Source: Bacillota bacterium (GTDB lineage: Bacteria; Bacillota; Clostridia; Oscillospirales; Acutalibacteraceae). Taken from it: DNA of 7,886 nt. The translations under genes were made by a program, and so were the position numbers. The stretch's first letter is position 1. Each line of letters starts with the position of its first letter. Location of the stretch: assembly GCA_023391275.1 (NCBI GenBank), contig JAEWBE010000015.1, positions 1 to 7,886 on the forward strand, written 5' to 3'. The notes under the pieces were generated by a model, which searched no databases, was not told the origin of the DNA, and saw nothing but the letters and a program-made list of their open reading frames with translations. Below are positions 6,369-7,886 of the stretch, piece by piece.

Positions 6369-6995
6369 TTACTTGGAGTACAACTCAACGATGAGAGTCT
6401 CGTCGACTGCAAGGTCAATTTCATCACGGGTTGGCACAGCGATAACCTTTGCTTCTAACGTATCGCGGTTAAGATCAAGCCACTTGGCCACCGGACGGGC
6501 TGAATTTGCCTCAATAACAGCCTTAAACTTCTCACTCTGACGGCTCTTATCCTGAATGGAAATCACTTCGCCAACCTTTGTAAGGTAGGAAGGAATGTCA
6601 ACTCTTTTGCCGTTCACGGTAAAGTGGCCGTGAACTACCAGCTGGCGGGCTTCCTTTCTGGAACTTGCCCAGCCAAGACGATAAACTACGTTATCAAGGC
6701 GGCTTTCCAGAATTGTAAGCAGTTCGTCACCGGTTTTGCCCTCTTTATGTGTTGCGAGCTCGTAATAGCCCCTGAACTGGGACTCAAGCACGCCGTAGAA
6801 ACGCCTTGTCATCTGCTTTGCACGCAGCTGCAGGCCGTACTCAGAGGTCTTTTTACGTCCCTGTCCGTGCTGGCCGGGGGCATATTGTCTGCGCGTTACC
6901 GCACATTTGTCCGTGTAGCATCTTTGTCCCTTCAGGAAAAGCTTTTGGCCTTCGCGACGGCACAGTTTGCACACAGAATCTGTATATCTTGCCAT
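6369..6995 (-). CDS. rpsD: 30S ribosomal protein S4, four-cysteine zinc form
   Basis: Primary 16S rRNA binder that starts 30S body assembly and lines the mRNA entry channel; in several bacteria it also represses its own operon. 208 residues, complete. The N-terminal domain has Cys9, Cys12, Cys26 and Cys31 (VCKLC and RCYTDKC), a zinc site of the type in cysteine-retaining (C+) S4 proteins, followed by YAPGQHGQ. The S4 RNA-binding domain lies at about 98-160 (RLDNVVYRLGWASSRKEARQ, HGHFTVNGKRVDIPSY). It sits between rpsK and rpoA, the order seen in many Clostridia and in enterobacteria. Start: GGAGGTG 11 bases upstream, within a 13-base leader also found before rpsM. Retaining the zinc form suggests no zinc-independent replacement at this locus. 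Confidence 0.98.
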   Translation of the reverse strand: MARYTDSVCKLCRREGQKLFLKGQRCYTDKCAVTRRQYAPGQHGQGRKKTSEYGLQLRAKQMTRRFYGVLESQFRGYYELATHKEGKTGDELLTILESRLDNVVYRLGWASSRKEARQLVVHGHFTVNGKRVDIPSYLTKVGEVISIQDKSRQSEKFKAVIEANSARPVAKWLDLNRDTLEAKVIAVPTRDEIDLAVDETLIVELYSK

Positions 6996-6999
6996 ATTG

Positions 7000-7012
7000 T
7001 GGTTGCACCTCC
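7000..7012 (-). promoter_or_regulatory. rpsD ribosome binding site in a leader shared with rpsM
   Basis: On the minus strand GGAGGTGCAACCA, then CAAT and the rpsD ATG. The same 13 bases lie before rpsM at 7827-7839. GGAGGTG pairs with the 16S 3' end; the added CAACCA is not explained by that pairing. Confidence 0.7.
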
Positions 7013-7025
7013 TATTGTTTAAAAA

Positions 7026-7436
7026 CTAGACGCGTCTTCTTTTCGGCGGACGGCATCCGTTATGAGGAATTGGGGTAACGTCCTTGATCATGCTGACTTC
7101 AAGGCCCGCGCCCTGAAGTGCGCGGATCGCGGCCTCACGGCCCGCTCCCGGTCCCTTAACAAAAACTTCAATCGACTTCATGCCGTGCTCCATTGCCACT
7201 TTCGCGGCAGTTTCAGCTGCGGTCTGCGCAGCGAAAGCAGTGGATTTTCTGGAACCCCTGAATCCTAATTCACCGGAACTGGCCCATGAAATCGCATTGC
7301 CCTGCGTATCTGTAATCGTAACAATTGTGTTGTTAAAGGTGGACTGGATATGAGCAGCTCCGCGGTCAATATTTTTGCGCTCACGGCGTCTGCGAACTGC
7401 GGTGCCCTTTTTAGCTGCGCCCTTTTGTGCTGCCAT
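7026..7436 (-). CDS. rpsK: 30S ribosomal protein S11
   Basis: Small-subunit platform protein lying by the E site and the anti-Shine-Dalgarno helix. 136 residues, slightly long because of a basic, alanine-rich N-terminal tail (MAAQKGAAKKG). Hallmarks are AAHIQSTFNNTIVTITD, SSGELGFRGSRKSTAFAAQ, VKGPGAGREAAIRAL and the C-terminal VTPIPHNGCRPPKRRRV. The start has GGGAGGG 9 bases upstream. It begins 19 bases after rpsM and ends 30 bases before rpsD, consistent with one transcript. No anomaly. Confidence 0.98.
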   Translation of the reverse strand: MAAQKGAAKKGTAVRRRRERKNIDRGAAHIQSTFNNTIVTITDTQGNAISWASSGELGFRGSRKSTAFAAQTAAETAAKVAMEHGMKSIEVFVKGPGAGREAAIRALQGAGLEVSMIKDVTPIPHNGCRPPKRRRV

Positions 7437-7455
7437 CTTTTAAATCCCTCCCTGC

Positions 7456-7824
7456 TTACTTCTTCTTGTTGGCCATGGTCTTTCTTGGGCCTTTGCGTGT
7501 ACGCGCATTGGTCTTGGAACGCTGGCCTCTTACCGGTAAGCCCTTGCGGTGACGAATCCCGCGATAGCAACCGATTTCAATCAGTCTTTTAATGTCAAAT
7601 GCCACGTCACGGCGAAGATCGCCTTCCACGCGGCAGTGATGGTCGATATACTCTCTGAGCTTCGCCGCATCATCTTCCGTTAAATCTCTTACACGGGTAT
7701 CGGGATTGACGCCTGTTTCAGTACAGATGTCGCTGGCGGTCTTACGGCCGATTCCGAAAACATAGGTAAGAGCAATTTCGATGCGTTTATCTCTGGGCAG
7801 ATCAATACCTGCTATACGCGCCAT
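7456..7824 (-). CDS. rpsM: 30S ribosomal protein S13
   Basis: Small-subunit head protein that bridges to the large subunit and touches P-site tRNA through its basic tail. 122 residues, the usual length. It opens with MARIAGIDLPRDKRIEIALT and has FGIGRKTA (the helix-two-turn-helix core), RGIRHRKGLPVRGQRSKTNA and a lysine-rich end (ANKKK). The start has GGAGGTG 9 bases upstream, in the 13-base leader shared with rpsD. It begins 39 bases after the rpmJ stop. In E. coli this gene's leader is the S4 repressor target; here a small hairpin over the rpmJ stop is the only structure I see in that position. Confidence 0.98.
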   Translation of the reverse strand: MARIAGIDLPRDKRIEIALTYVFGIGRKTASDICTETGVNPDTRVRDLTEDDAAKLREYIDHHCRVEGDLRRDVAFDIKRLIEIGCYRGIRHRKGLPVRGQRSKTNARTRKGPRKTMANKKK

Positions 7825-7826
7825 AC

Positions 7827-7839
7827 TGGTTGCACCTCC
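7827..7839 (-). promoter_or_regulatory. rpsM ribosome binding site in a leader shared with rpsD
   Basis: On the minus strand GGAGGTGCAACCA, two bases (GT), then ATG. Identical over 13 bases to the site before rpsD (7000-7012), and the upstream bases (AACAAC here, AACAATA there) are similar too. Confidence 0.7.
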
Positions 7840-7854
7840 GTTGTTAATAGGTTT

Positions 7855-7876
7855 GCGCCAAAATTAGCCCTGGCGC
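7855..7876 (-). promoter_or_regulatory. Small hairpin across the rpmJ stop codon, before rpsM
   Basis: On the minus strand GCGCCA (7876-7871) and TGGCGC (7860-7855) form a perfect 6-base-pair stem with a 10-base loop that contains the rpmJ stop codon. AAACCTATTAACAAC and the GGAGG of rpsM follow. No T run follows, so it is not a terminator. The role is unknown; being short, it could be chance. Confidence 0.4.
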
Positions 7877-7886
7877 TGTTTATGCT
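7864..7886 (-). CDS. rpmJ: 50S ribosomal protein L36, last codons only
   Basis: On the minus strand the window begins inside a codon ending AG and then reads HKQRQG and TAA. This is the invariant C-terminus of bacterial L36 (KHKQRQG), and the gene normally sits immediately before rpsM in this operon. L36 is the 37-residue zinc-binding protein of the large subunit; only six full codons and the stop are visible, so nothing can be said of its zinc site. Confidence 0.85.

Noticed and set aside
7028..7037. Perfect 10-base palindrome AGACGCGTCT at the end of rpsK
   Set aside because: It encodes the conserved terminal Arg-Arg-Val of S11 just before the stop, so the protein sequence explains it. A 10-base palindrome is not rare in a window this long.

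Overview
The window looks like chromosomal DNA of a Gram-positive Clostridia member with moderate G+C, probably from the Oscillospiraceae/Ruminococcaceae side. The reasons are strong GGAGG-type ribosome binding sites throughout, rpsD located inside the alpha operon (in Bacillus it lies elsewhere), a four-cysteine zinc-type S4, a 113-residue L17, and a secreted protein built from repeats of a kind I recall from clostridial surface proteins. The lineage is inferred from gene content and sequence style, not from a database search.

Layout. The only + strand gene is the 3' part of serA (1-1047), a phosphoglycerate dehydrogenase with a C-terminal ACT domain that enters from the left edge. It converges on nagA (1169-2305, minus) across a strong hairpin terminator (1103-1145). 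nagA has its own consensus-like promoter and starts at 2305. Upstream of it is a rho-independent terminator (2429-2463) that closes a 674-codon gene (2502-4526, minus). That gene encodes a secreted, signal-peptide-bearing protein made almost entirely of about 90-residue beta-rich repeats, with no visible wall anchor or enzyme domain. Upstream of it come a promoter candidate, about 215 bases of very A+T-rich DNA, and a cluster of three consecutive hairpins (4828-4948). At least two of the three are terminators, and they end the ribosomal operon.

The right half (4966-7886, minus) is the end of the large ribosomal protein / alpha operon, in transcription order rpmJ (last codons only) - rpsM - rpsK - rpsD - rpoA - rplQ. 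It supplies small-subunit head and platform proteins, the S4 assembly initiator, the RNA polymerase alpha subunit and L17. Junctions are short (19 to 70 bases), each with a good Shine-Dalgarno sequence.

The coding content is mostly ordinary. The points worth a second look are: hairpins straddling the stop codons at rpmJ/rpsM and rpoA/rplQ that share the same 11-base tail upstream of the next ribosome binding site; a 13-base leader shared by rpsM and rpsD; the triple-hairpin end of the operon; and the repeat protein, whose two central repeats are about 93% identical in protein but only about 85% identical in DNA. I found no CRISPR array, insertion sequence, tRNA, rRNA or phage gene. I do not see convincing evidence of a wholly new system; the repeat protein is the gene of least known function.
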